Shown here: piece by piece, positions 18,863 through 27,311 of the stretch
How the letters are laid out: each line of letters opens with the position of its first letter
How positions within the stretch are numbered: the stretch's first letter is position 1
Source: UBA5078 sp051252515
GTDB taxonomy: Bacteria > Pseudomonadota > Gammaproteobacteria > Pseudomonadales > Pseudohongiellaceae
Assembly (NCBI GenBank): GCA_051252515.1
Contig: JBPOFS010000001.1
Span: 434,001 to 498,000, forward strand
DNA: 64,000 bases
Direction of reading: 5' to 3'
Program-made: the position numbers and the translations under genes
Notes under the pieces: generated by a model
Told to the model about the DNA's origin: nothing
Database searches by the model: none
Seen by the model: only the letters and a program-made list of their open reading frames with translations

Positions 18863-18877
18863 AGCCAAACTCCCTTT

Positions 18878-19234
18878 CTATGGTTTCGTGCCGCGTTCAA
18901 TAATGACACCGACATCTCGTGACCCAGTAACAGCTCCTGGTTTACCCACGCGCAGACGCAACCAAGGCACAGCAAACTCCTGTAAAATCAGCTGTGCTGT
19001 TTCCTCTGCCATCGTCTCTATAAGCAAGAATTCACTTTGCTCGATAAAACTGCTGACGCGTTTGGCAATGCTTTTATAGTTGAGTGTATTCTCAATATTC
19101 TCAGTAGCGGCTGCCGCAGCAATATCCGTTGCCATCTCGATATCTAAAGACACCGTTTGCTTTTGCGTGCGCTCCCAATCGTAGATCCCGATGATAGTTT
19201 CGATGCGCAATTCAGAAATATAGACAATGTCCAT
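18878..19234 (-). CDS. folB: Dihydroneopterin aldolase
   Basis: Cleaves 7,8-dihydroneopterin to 6-hydroxymethyl-dihydropterin and glycolaldehyde, providing the substrate of FolK. 118 residues from the ATG at 19234, which has AAGGAG 7 nt upstream: DIVYISELRIETIIGIYDWE with the substrate-binding Glu and active-site Tyr, SLDIEMATDIAAAA, YKSIAKRVSSFIEQSEFLLIET (in parts) and LRVGKPGAV with the catalytic Lys. It lies between folK and tsaD. In many gammaproteobacteria plsY sits next to folB here; it is not present. Confidence 0.94.
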   Translation of the reverse strand: MDIVYISELRIETIIGIYDWERTQKQTVSLDIEMATDIAAAAATENIENTLNYKSIAKRVSSFIEQSEFLLIETMAEETAQLILQEFAVPWLRLRVGKPGAVTGSRDVGVIIERGTKP

Positions 19235-19272
19235 ACACAAACTCCTTGAGGTTTGCCGAGCGAGCGGCATTA

Positions 19273-20331
19273 TTAAGAGGTCGCTTGAGGCATTTCACCA
19301 AGCGGATGCAATGTCGCTAATGGCCAACGCGCTTTTACATTAAGCGCCAGACCGTCCTTCTCTCCTGCCACTAAACGCTGACAACCTGCATAGGCAATCA
19401 TAGCGCCGTTGTCGGTACAAAATCGTGGCTGCGCATAGAACAGCTGCGCGTCTTGTTTCTCAACCATGCCTTGTAAGCCCGCGCGCAAACTTACGTTGGC
19501 ACTCACGCCACCCGCAATCACTAAAGTTTTTAATCCTGTTTCTTGCAACGCCCTTCGGCACTTAATGATAAAGGTTTGCACTACCGCATCTTCGAACGCG
19601 AAAGCCACATCAGCCAAGGTTTGCTGCGAGAGCGCTTGCCCTTCATTGGCCTCTCGCTCATCTTCTAAAGTATTGCGGACAAAGGTCTTCAAGCCACTAA
19701 AACTAAAATCGAGGCCTGGACGATTCGTCATAGGGCGAGGGAATTTATAACGCCCTTGCTGGCCCTGAACTGCTAAGGCGGCGACTCGTGGTCCACCAGG
19801 ATATTCTAAGCCCAGCATTTTGCCGACTTTGTCGAAGGCTTCTCCTGCGGCGTCATCGAGGGATTCGCCCAACAAGGTATAGCGGCCGATTCCATCAACA
19901 CGCACTAACTGGGTATGTCCACCGGACACTAACAAGGCGACGAAGGGAAACTGTGGTGGTTGCGGCTCAAGCATCGGGGCGAGTAGATGCCCCTCCATGT
20001 GATGAACCCCGATGGTAGGGACCTTCAGCGCCATGCCCAAGGCACGGCCTACGCTGGCACCCACTAACAAGGCTCCCACCAAGCCAGGGCCAGCGGTATA
20101 GGCAATGCCATCGATGTCTTGCGGGCTCATATTGGCCGCCGCGAGCACTTCTTGCACCAAAGGTAGAGCCTTGCGGATATGATCACGCGACGCCAGCTCT
20201 GGCACTACCCCGCCAAAGCGCGCATGGATCTCCACCTGACTAAATAAGCGATCCGCGAGCAAGCCTTCTTCACTGTCATAGACAGCGACTCCGGTTTCGT
20301 CGCAAGATGTTTCTATCCCTAATACGCGCAT
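19273..20331 (-). CDS. tsaD: tRNA N6-adenosine threonylcarbamoyltransferase
   Basis: Catalytic subunit of the TsaBDE complex that makes t6A37 in ANN-decoding tRNAs. 352 residues of the ASKHA fold: VLGIETSCDETGVAVYD, the metal-binding HHMEGHLLAPMLE, LLVSGGHTQLVRVDG, DDAAGEAFDKVGKMLGL, YPGGPRVA, FSFSGLKTF, VIAGGVSANVSLR and FCTDNGAMIAYAG. Divergent from rpsU, as in E. coli and Pseudomonas. The usual neighbour plsY is missing between this gene and folB. Confidence 0.97.
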   Translation of the reverse strand: MRVLGIETSCDETGVAVYDSEEGLLADRLFSQVEIHARFGGVVPELASRDHIRKALPLVQEVLAAANMSPQDIDGIAYTAGPGLVGALLVGASVGRALGMALKVPTIGVHHMEGHLLAPMLEPQPPQFPFVALLVSGGHTQLVRVDGIGRYTLLGESLDDAAGEAFDKVGKMLGLEYPGGPRVAALAVQGQQGRYKFPRPMTNRPGLDFSFSGLKTFVRNTLEDEREANEGQALSQQTLADVAFAFEDAVVQTFIIKCRRALQETGLKTLVIAGGVSANVSLRAGLQGMVEKQDAQLFYAQPRFCTDNGAMIAYAGCQRLVAGEKDGLALNVKARWPLATLHPLGEMPQATS

Positions 20332-20635
20332 TTCGTGTGCTTTACCCTTATTTCAACTTTTGTGGAGCGCTTCACTGCCCACTTGAGGGCGCTCATCATA
20401 AGCCAGCGCAGCAGTCCTTGACCAGTAAAGGCCTGCATCAGAGGCACTGCTATTGGCATTAAAATCGGCTATTTTGACTTCTACACAACGAATTCTTTGC
20501 ATTTAATGCAATGCCGCATTACCATACGCCCCCTTTGATTTTAATGCCCAAGCTCTAAAGAAGCAGCATAGAGCTGGGGTAATAAGCGAACACGATTGAC
20601 CAAATCTATAGATATAACGGGAAGGTGTGCATTTT
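20332..20635. other. Intergenic region between divergent tsaD and rpsU
   Basis: About 300 bp that must contain promoters for tsaD (leftward) and rpsU (rightward). A hairpin can form from GAGCGC (20365-20370) and GCGCTC (20389-20394), enclosing a smaller GCCC/GGGC pair. TATAGA/TATAAC boxes occur at 20607-20618 but no -35 box lies at a normal distance; TTGACC at 20596 is only 11 nt away. No ORF or RNA gene was recognised. Confidence 0.4.
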
Positions 20636-20851
20636 ATGCCAATGGTAAAACTGAAAGAAAACGAGCCGTTTGACGTTGCTCTAAGAAGATTCAAGCGTTC
20701 ATGCGAAAAAGCTGGCGTACTGGCTGAAGTTCGTCGCAAAGAATTCTACGAGAAGCCAACAGCTGCTCGTAAGCGTAAAGCAGCAGCTGCTGTTAAGCGT
20801 CATTTGAAGAAATTGCAGCGTGAAAACAAGAAGACTAAGCGCTTTTATTAA
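20636..20851 (+). CDS. rpsU: 30S ribosomal protein S21
   Basis: Small-subunit protein S21, needed for translation initiation on natural mRNAs. 71 basic residues, beginning MPMVKLKENEPFDVALRRF and containing KRSCEKAG, EVRRKEFYEKP and KRKAAAAVKRH, full family length. The ATG at 20636 is chosen because S21 proteins begin MPxVKV; a GTG nine bases upstream is in frame and GAAGG lies about 10 nt from the ATG. First gene of the rpsU-(yqeY)-dnaG-rpoD macromolecular synthesis cluster. Confidence 0.97.
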   Translation: MPMVKLKENEPFDVALRRFKRSCEKAGVLAEVRRKEFYEKPTAARKRKAAAAVKRHLKKLQRENKKTKRFY

Positions 20852-20967
20852 GCCCTAGCCTTTTTAGAAGGTCCTTGGTCTCTACGAGACTCGACCCTCG
20901 CACCATGTAATGGCATAAAACGCAGCCCGTGTTTCGGGCTTCGATGCATTCATATATTGGGATTACA

Positions 20968-21420
20968 ATGCCTGACAGCGCACTCAAACTGCAACTAAGC
21001 AACGCCATGAAAGATGCTATGCGAGCGAAAGATAAGCTTCGCTTAGGCACCGTGCGCCTTGCACTTTCCGAAGTAAAACGGATAGAAGTTGACGAGCGCA
21101 TTGATCCCGATGACGCACGCATCACTGCCATACTTGAAAAGATGATCAAGCAGCGCCGCGAATCAGTAAAGCAATACGAGGCTGGCGATCGCCAAGATCT
21201 AGCCGACCAAGAAACGGCTGAGATTGCCATTCTCCAAGACTTCATGCCGCAACCTCTAAGCACAGAGGAAGTCAGCGCCATCATCACTAGCGCGATGCAA
21301 GAAACAGGCGCCGCCAGCATGGCAGACATGGGCAAAGTTATGGCCGTTGTCCGCCCAGCGGTCCTTGGCCGTGCCGATATGGCCGCTATCAGCCAACAGA
21401 TCAAACAGCAGCTTTCCTAA
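20968..21420 (+). CDS. yqeY: GatB/YqeY domain protein
   Basis: 150-residue helical protein related to the tail domain of the GatB amidotransferase subunit; the function of free-standing YqeY is not established, tRNA binding being suspected. Seen: LKLQLSNAMKDAMRAKDKLR, LRLGTVRLALSEVKRIEVDE in the N-terminal helices, MIKQRRESVKQYEAGDRQDL, EIAILQDFMPQPLSTEEV and MGKVMAVVRPAVLGRADM. The ATG at 20968 is chosen because the family starts just before LK..L. Between rpsU and dnaG, the usual place in Pseudomonas-like genomes. Confidence 0.93.
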   Translation: MPDSALKLQLSNAMKDAMRAKDKLRLGTVRLALSEVKRIEVDERIDPDDARITAILEKMIKQRRESVKQYEAGDRQDLADQETAEIAILQDFMPQPLSTEEVSAIITSAMQETGAASMADMGKVMAVVRPAVLGRADMAAISQQIKQQLS

Positions 21421-21485
21421 AGCGCAAACTGCTGTCACACTGCTTTATCCCCTAGTTACGCTCTACACTCTGGATTATTGACGTC

Positions 21486-23348
21486 ATGGCCGGTCTGATT
21501 CCGCAAGCCTTCATCGATGATTTATTGAGTCGCGTCGATATTGTCGACGTGATCGATAAACGCATTAAGCTGCGAAAAACAGGCAAGAACTACTCTGCGC
21601 TGTGCCCTTTCCATACTGAGAAATCCCCCTCCTTCAGCGTTGAACCCGAGAAACAGTTTTATTACTGCTTTGGCTGTGGCGCTGGCGGCAACGCGCTTGG
21701 CTTCGTTATCGACTACGAACGCATGGATTTCCCTCAAGCCGTGGAGATTCTCGCTGGCGACTACGGGCTCACTGTCCCGCGTGAAGAAGGCAGCAAAGAA
21801 GACAAGGCTCGGGGCGAGAACAAGGCCCTATACGAGACCCTCGATAAAGCCAATCTGTTCTACCAGAAACAACTGCGCGAACACCCCCAAAAAGCTCACG
21901 CTGTAGAATATTTGAAGGGCCGCGGCCTAACCGGCGCCATCGCCAAACACTTTGGCATCGGGTTTGCGCCTCCTGGCTGGGATAGCCTTCTCAAAGCATT
22001 GGGCGAGACCGACACCCAGACCAACCTCCTAGAGAAGACCGGCTTAGTCATTAAGCGCGATCAGGACAATGCCAACAATAGCAACGCGAACTCTAAACGC
22101 GACGGGCACTATGATCGCTTCCGCGATCGCATCGTTTTCCCTATTCGGGACTCACGCGGCCGAGTTTTAGGCTTTGGTGGGCGAGTACTCACTGACGAAA
22201 AACCCAAATACCTCAATTCGCCCGAAACCCCCGTGTACCATAAGGCCAACGAGCTTTATGGCCTATACGAAGCCCGTCGCAGCAAAGTAAAACAGACCCG
22301 CTTTCTCATTGTCGAAGGCTATATGGACGTCGTGGCCTTGGCGCAAAACGGCATCGACTATGCCGTTGCTACACTGGGCACCGCCACGAATGCCACGCAC
22401 CTAAACCGACTCTTCAAAGTGGTATCCGAAGTGATCTATTGCTTCGACGGCGATCAGGCAGGACGCACGGCCGCTTGGCGAGGGATGCAGGCGACCCTTC
22501 CCGTATTACACGACGGCCGACAAGTACGTTTCTTGTTTCTTCCCGATGGCGAAGACCCTGACTCTTTGATTCGCAAAATTGGCAAAGAGCGCTTCCATGC
22601 GCTGATAGACGGAGCAACGCCCCTCGCGGACTTCTTCTTCGACCATCTTTGCGAAGGCTTAGACCCAGACGCGATCGATGGCAAGGCGAAACTATGCTCG
22701 CTGGCCGTCCCCTTGCTAAAGCAGTTGCCTACAGGTATTTATCGTCAGCTAATGATCGACAAGCTCGCGCGCATGGCCAGCGTTGAAAGCCGTTCAATTG
22801 ATGCAATGATGGGAAGTCCCGCCCCCGCCCAAGCTGCACCCGATGCCAACGAGCCGCCCCCCTACGATGACAGCGACTTCCCCCCTATTCCCGATATGCC
22901 GAGCGATCAGTATTCACCTCGGCCGCCAAAAGCGAACGCTCCCCAGAAACCGAAGCCACAGAAGAATTTGCCGCGCAGCCCTGGGCTAAAAGCAATCGAG
23001 CTACTACTCTATAAACCGGAAGTTGCCTCAGCTTTAGATAAAGATCTAACGCTTTTGCAGGAAAATACTGACGAATACACAACTTTATTGCTCGAACTTG
23101 TTGAATTAGTAAAGCGCGACCCCACTACTAACACTTATACGATGCTCGGCCATTGTTACGACACTGCGCTAGGCAATCAGCTCACTTCTTTAATGAAGAA
23201 AGAAAAAATCACCCCAATTGACGGGGTGACTAGTGAATTCCATTACCTTATCGATGCACTGCTGTCAGACGCACAGAAGAAGCAATTTAAGAGGCAATTA
23301 ATGGCACAGCTCGCGCCACGCCTGCGCTCAGGCAAAGCCGAGCAATAG
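21486..23348 (+). CDS. dnaG: DNA primase
   Basis: Makes RNA primers for Okazaki fragments at the replication fork. 620 residues: an N-terminal CHC2 zinc finger (C40, H43, C61, C64), the RNA-polymerase core with RDRIVFPIRDSRGRVLGFGG and the TOPRIM domain (VEGYMDVVALAQNG, then CFDGDQAGRTAAWR), a Pro-rich linker (about 440-500) and a C-terminal helicase-binding domain that contacts DnaB. Slightly longer than E. coli DnaG because of the linker. Upstream of rpoD by 107 bp. Confidence 0.97.
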   Translation: MAGLIPQAFIDDLLSRVDIVDVIDKRIKLRKTGKNYSALCPFHTEKSPSFSVEPEKQFYYCFGCGAGGNALGFVIDYERMDFPQAVEILAGDYGLTVPREEGSKEDKARGENKALYETLDKANLFYQKQLREHPQKAHAVEYLKGRGLTGAIAKHFGIGFAPPGWDSLLKALGETDTQTNLLEKTGLVIKRDQDNANNSNANSKRDGHYDRFRDRIVFPIRDSRGRVLGFGGRVLTDEKPKYLNSPETPVYHKANELYGLYEARRSKVKQTRFLIVEGYMDVVALAQNGIDYAVATLGTATNATHLNRLFKVVSEVIYCFDGDQAGRTAAWRGMQATLPVLHDGRQVRFLFLPDGEDPDSLIRKIGKERFHALIDGATPLADFFFDHLCEGLDPDAIDGKAKLCSLAVPLLKQLPTGIYRQLMIDKLARMASVESRSIDAMMGSPAPAQAAPDANEPPPYDDSDFPPIPDMPSDQYSPRPPKANAPQKPKPQKNLPRSPGLKAIELLLYKPEVASALDKDLTLLQENTDEYTTLLLELVELVKRDPTTNTYTMLGHCYDTALGNQLTSLMKKEKITPIDGVTSEFHYLIDALLSDAQKKQFKRQLMAQLAPRLRSGKAEQ

Positions 23349-23386
23349 TACTTAATCGGTTGCTGGCCAGTCTCGCTGTATGAGGC

Positions 23387-23392
23387 TATAAT
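23387..23392 (+). promoter_or_regulatory. Candidate -10 box of an rpoD-proximal promoter
   Basis: A perfect TATAAT lies 64 bases before the rpoD start, in the dnaG-rpoD intergenic region. The best -35-like hexamer, TTGCTG at 23360, is 21 bp away, which is too far for a strong promoter. An internal promoter before rpoD is known in E. coli, so the site is plausible but not proven. Confidence 0.35.
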
Positions 23393-23455
23393 GTCCGGCT
23401 ATTCTACATCCACGCTCACATTTGTTTGGCCTTCGCAGGCCACCCATGGGGAAAC

Positions 23456-25336
23456 ATGTCTGAAACTCGTTTAGCCCTACTAACACCGCAGCTAGGCCTG
23501 AAAGCTCTTATCGCAAAAGGTAAAGAGCAAAACTACCTAACCTACGCTGAGGTCAACGACCACCTTCCAGAATCGATCTCCGATCCGGATCAGGTTGAAG
23601 ACATCATCCAGATGATTAACGACATGGGAATCAAGGTCTACGAGACCGCTCCCGATGCCGATACCTTGTTGATGAACGAAGGCGATGGCAATACTGACGA
23701 AGTCGCCGCTGCCGAAGCCGCCGCCGCACTCGCTGCTGTCGAAAATGAAGCCGGTCGTACAACTGACCCAGTGCGCATGTATATGCGTGAAATGGGTACA
23801 GTCGAGCTCCTTACGCGTGAAGGCGAGATCGTTATCGCCAAGCGTATCGAAGAAGGCCTACGCGAACTCATGAAAGCGATGGCCAGCTTCCCTGGCACCG
23901 TGGATCACATCTTGCTGGAATACGCAGGGGTTGATACAGAAGAGCGTCGTCTTAGCGATATCATTACTGGCTACCTCTCGACTGATGATGACGAAATCAT
24001 CCCTCCAGCGATTACGCCAAACACAGTGACAACGCCCCCTAATGCCGCCAACTCTAAAGATGACGATGATAGTGGCGACGACAGTGGCGATGACAGTGAA
24101 GACGACGAAGAAGAAGTCAATCTCGGCCCCGATCCTGAAGAGGCCAAGCTTCGCTTCGGAGAGCTACAAGATCAGCTAGTGATCACCACAGCGGCAATCA
24201 AGAAACATGGCCGCAGCCACAAGAAATCAATAGCCGAACTAGAAACGCTAGGTGACTTCTTCAAGACCTTCAAGCTAACGCCAAAGCAATTTGAGCCGCT
24301 GCTTTCTCATATTCGAGCTGTTCTGCAGCGTGTTCGCCGCAATGAACGCGCCATCCTGTCATTGTGTGTTCGCAATGCCAAAATGCCACGTAAAACGTTT
24401 ATCCAAACGTTCCCTGGCAACGAAGTGAATGAAGCTTGGGTCGACTCACTGGTCGCCATGAAAGAGCCTTGGTCTGAAGCTGTAGGCTCTTTGAAAATCG
24501 AAATCACTCGCGCTCAGAAAAAACTAGTCGCACTTGAAACTGAGACTGGTCTTAGCATCTCAGAAATCAAAGAGATCAATCGCAACATGTCGATTGGTGA
24601 GGCTAAGTCTCGTCGCGCTAAGAAAGAAATGGTCGAGGCCAACTTGCGTCTCGTAATCTCTATCGCCAAAAAATACACTAACCGTGGCTTGCAGTTCTTG
24701 GACCTTATCCAAGAAGGCAACATCGGTTTGATGAAAGCGGTAGACAAGTTTGAATACCGTCGCGGTTATAAGTTCTCGACTTATGCTACGTGGTGGATTC
24801 GACAAGCCATTACTCGTTCAATCGCTGACCAAGCGCGCACGATTCGTATCCCGGTACACATGATCGAAACGATCAATAAGCTGAACCGCATCTCTCGCCA
24901 AATGGTGCACGAGAAAGGCCGTGAACCTACGCCTGAAGAGCTTGGCGAGCGCATGGAAATGACGGAAGATAAAGTTCGCCGCGTATTGAAAATTGCGAAA
25001 GAACCTATCTCCATGGAAACACCGATTGGTGACGATGAAGACTCGCACCTTGGCGATTTCATTGAAGACTCGACAGTTGATTCGCCAGTAGATTCATCCA
25101 TTGATGAAGGGCTACGCGAAGCGACTAAAGATGTTCTATCAAGCCTGACTGCACGCGAAGCGAAAGTGCTAAGAATGCGTTTTGGTATCGATATGAACAC
25201 TGACCACACGCTAGAGGAAGTAGGAAAACAGTTCGACGTGACCCGTGAACGGATTCGTCAAATTGAAGCAAAAGCGTTGCGTAAGCTTCGTCACCCTACG
25301 CGCTCAGATCATTTGCGCAGCTTCCTAGACGAGTAA
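23456..25336 (+). CDS. rpoD: RNA polymerase primary sigma factor (sigma-70)
   Basis: Housekeeping sigma factor directing core polymerase to most promoters. 626 residues: region 1.1 (LKALIAKGKEQNYLTYAEVN), region 1.2 (DPVRMYMREMGTVELLTREG), an acidic non-conserved stretch rich in Asp/Glu (about 205-225), then regions 2.1-2.4 (NLRLVISIAKKYTNRGLQFL, YKFSTYATWWIRQAITR), region 3 (RIPVHMIETINKLNRISRQM) and region 4 (HTLEEVGKQFDVTRERIRQI). The ATG at 23456 is chosen because family N termini align there. Sequence is close to other gammaproteobacterial RpoD proteins in all promoter-contacting parts. Confidence 0.98.
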   Translation: MSETRLALLTPQLGLKALIAKGKEQNYLTYAEVNDHLPESISDPDQVEDIIQMINDMGIKVYETAPDADTLLMNEGDGNTDEVAAAEAAAALAAVENEAGRTTDPVRMYMREMGTVELLTREGEIVIAKRIEEGLRELMKAMASFPGTVDHILLEYAGVDTEERRLSDIITGYLSTDDDEIIPPAITPNTVTTPPNAANSKDDDDSGDDSGDDSEDDEEEVNLGPDPEEAKLRFGELQDQLVITTAAIKKHGRSHKKSIAELETLGDFFKTFKLTPKQFEPLLSHIRAVLQRVRRNERAILSLCVRNAKMPRKTFIQTFPGNEVNEAWVDSLVAMKEPWSEAVGSLKIEITRAQKKLVALETETGLSISEIKEINRNMSIGEAKSRRAKKEMVEANLRLVISIAKKYTNRGLQFLDLIQEGNIGLMKAVDKFEYRRGYKFSTYATWWIRQAITRSIADQARTIRIPVHMIETINKLNRISRQMVHEKGREPTPEELGERMEMTEDKVRRVLKIAKEPISMETPIGDDEDSHLGDFIEDSTVDSPVDSSIDEGLREATKDVLSSLTAREAKVLRMRFGIDMNTDHTLEEVGKQFDVTRERIRQIEAKALRKLRHPTRSDHLRSFLDE

Positions 25337-25357
25337 GCCTTGTCTATCTATTAAGCT

Positions 25358-25386
25358 CGTTGCGTCATCAGCCTTGATGCGCAACG
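25358..25386 (+). terminator. Hairpin after rpoD, terminator-like but without a U tract
   Basis: CGTTGCGTCATCA (25358-25370) pairs with TGATGCGCAACG (25375-25386) with one bulged T and a 4-nt loop, 22 bases after the rpoD stop. No T run follows, so if it ends transcription it is not a classical intrinsic terminator; it may instead stabilise the mRNA 3' end. Confidence 0.45.
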
Positions 25387-25433
25387 AACTTAGTGGAACC
25401 TTTCTAGCCAACACCCTCTTGCGCCTTATCGAA

Positions 25434-26786
25434 CTACAGTCTCGGCATCAACGGGACACTAACCCCTTCCAAACCAACTAAGCCTAGCACCATCAAGAAC
25501 GCCAACTGCGGCCCTTGATGAGAGTTCTCTGGGCTGTACCACTCTTCAGGCGAATGCGCGCCGCCACTATTACCGCCGCCGCCAATGGTAATGGCGGGGA
25601 TCCCCATCGACATCGGAATATTGGAATCGGTACTGGAGATTCGCAGCTCCTGAATAGGAGAGCCCACCGCCTCATAAGCCAACGCAGCGACTTGCACAAG
25701 AGAGTTAGATGCGGCGGTACTGCCCACAGGGCGATCCCCAATCAAACGAAAGTTCACACTGATCTCACCGTTGTTCCAACGCGCATTCTCCTCAGCCACT
25801 GCTTGCTCGGTAACGAGTTTCACTCTCGCCTCTAGCTTGGCTAACTCCGCCGCATCGTTGGATCGCATATCCAACTGGAACACCGCATCAGCAGCAATTG
25901 AGTTCACGGACGTTCCGCCCGCCACCGTGCCCACAGTAAAAGTTGTTTTCGGAGCCGATGGAACCTCAAGGTCACCAATTTTTGTGATCGCTCGCCCCAT
26001 GGCGTGAATCGCACTGGCCAATCCAAATGCACTAAACGAATGTCCGCCAGGACCTGAGAACTCAACAGCAAAACGACGACTTCCGGTTGCGCCTGTCGTA
26101 ATACGCGTTAGCCCAGAACCATCAATTGAGACAAAACCGTCGATACCAGGGTGATCTCTAAAAATTGCTTTTATGCCGCGAAGATCGCCAGGGCCTTCTT
26201 CCCCGACGTTGCCGACAAACATGATGTCACCCACCGTCTCAACACCACTGCTATTGAACGCATCAATCAACGTTAGCAGCACAGTAAGACCTCGCCCGTC
26301 ATCTCCGATCCCCGGCGCGTAATAACGCCCGTCGCGCATTTGCACAGTGACATCAGTCTCTAAGGGAAACACAGTATCCAAATGTGCCGCGATCACGAAC
26401 AACGGACCATCACCGCTGCCTTTGCGAAGGCCAATCACATTCCCTTCGCTGTCGATGTACGCGTCGGCTATGCCGCGACTTTGCATCTGCGTTAAATAGT
26501 ATTCGGCGCGATTTTGCTCCATAAAGGGCGGCGCTGGAATTTCAGTAAGCCGCACTTGCTCTGCCAAAGTTTCAGGTTCGTTTGCTTCGATATCTCGCAA
26601 GATGTTTTGCACACGCGTATCCGCAGAGATCCTATCAAAGACACTTGCCACCGAATCGCTCACCACCACTGGTTGGGCGTGCAACGCACTAGCACCCAGC
26701 GTCACCGCAAGAGTCAAAACCCCAAGTGATAAGGTGTGTGTTTTAATTTTTCGGTAGCATCGTAAAGCTTCATCGCAAACAAACAT
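25434..26786 (-). CDS. Secreted M20-family metallopeptidase (peptidase T-like)
   Basis: Probable periplasmic zinc aminopeptidase/deacylase of about 450 residues. A signal peptide with a long charged n-region ends at SALHAQ. Metal-site motifs are IAAHLDTVFPL (His/Asp), GIGDDGRGLTVLL (bridging Asp), NVGEEGPGDLRG (Glu pair), IDGSG and a C-terminal SAGGAHSPEEW-like stretch (read GGNSGGAHSPEEW). A dimerisation insert with FSGPGGHSFSAFG lies in the middle. The ATG at 26786 is preferred over the GTG just before it because GAGG lies 8 nt upstream. Substrate unknown. Followed by no gene on its strand; the lipoprotein gene at 26802 lies 15 bp upstream, so they may be cotranscribed. Confidence 0.85.
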   Translation of the reverse strand: MFVCDEALRCYRKIKTHTLSLGVLTLAVTLGASALHAQPVVVSDSVASVFDRISADTRVQNILRDIEANEPETLAEQVRLTEIPAPPFMEQNRAEYYLTQMQSRGIADAYIDSEGNVIGLRKGSGDGPLFVIAAHLDTVFPLETDVTVQMRDGRYYAPGIGDDGRGLTVLLTLIDAFNSSGVETVGDIMFVGNVGEEGPGDLRGIKAIFRDHPGIDGFVSIDGSGLTRITTGATGSRRFAVEFSGPGGHSFSAFGLASAIHAMGRAITKIGDLEVPSAPKTTFTVGTVAGGTSVNSIAADAVFQLDMRSNDAAELAKLEARVKLVTEQAVAEENARWNNGEISVNFRLIGDRPVGSTAASNSLVQVAALAYEAVGSPIQELRISSTDSNIPMSMGIPAITIGGGGNSGGAHSPEEWYSPENSHQGPQLAFLMVLGLVGLEGVSVPLMPRL

Positions 26787-26801
26787 CACTAAATCCTCGT
26801 G

Positions 26802-27083
26802 TTATTGCAGCACAGGTTGCGTATTCCTAATTTCGTTCAGAGTATCGCTTGCACTTCTGGCTAATCTTTCGCGTTGATTGATCGTCATGCAAACAAATTG
26901 CGGAAGATTAGACCCCAACACTCGTTCTCGCTCACACACTAATTTTTCGCCCTCGCTCGACACAGTGGCGTTATAACGCTCAACATCTGCTTGCGAACGT
27001 ATTGGTCTATCGGCATCTGAGACCCGCACACAGGCACTTAAGAAGACTAACACAGAGATTAAACTAATTATTTTTAACACCAC
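26802..27083 (-). CDS. Small predicted lipoprotein, unknown function
   Basis: About 93 residues. The best start is one of two adjacent GTG codons (27083 or 27080), with AGGAG 5 or 8 nt upstream; longer readings of the frame have no ribosome-binding site. The N terminus VLKIISLISVLVFLSAC is a lipoprotein signal peptide with lipobox LSAC. The rest is hydrophilic, with two further Cys (KLVCERER, QFVCMTINQRERL) that could form a disulfide. I do not recognise the family. Upstream of the M20 peptidase by 15 bp, so probably in the same operon and divergent from the DUF5916 gene. Confidence 0.6.
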   Translation of the reverse strand: MVLKIISLISVLVFLSACVRVSDADRPIRSQADVERYNATVSSEGEKLVCERERVLGSNLPQFVCMTINQRERLARSASDTLNEIRNTQPVLQ

Positions 27084-27311
27084 TGACACTCCTAAATGGC
27101 TCGAGCACACCCCGAGCGAAGCTAGATAATGTACATCAAAATCTGAGAACCCTCTATGTCGAATGCACGCTCGGCACCTCTGTGACAATTGCTTACGATT
27201 TGACCGGTTTTTTATTAACCTAAAACTTTGATTTTGTGGTATTTTCCCGCGCGGCCACGCAGCTCTAACCGGCTCAAAATGACAATAATTCAGTAATCAG
27301 CGGAGATTTAC

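Noticed and set aside
20596..20618. TTGACC and TATAAC before rpsU as a sigma-70 promoter
   Set aside because: Spacing of 11 bp is far too short for a sigma-70 promoter.
27200..27228. Promoter-like TTGACC upstream of the DUF5916 gene
   Set aside because: The -35 is good but the only -10-like box (TAAAAC) is 15 bp away and poor, so I did not list it as a promoter.
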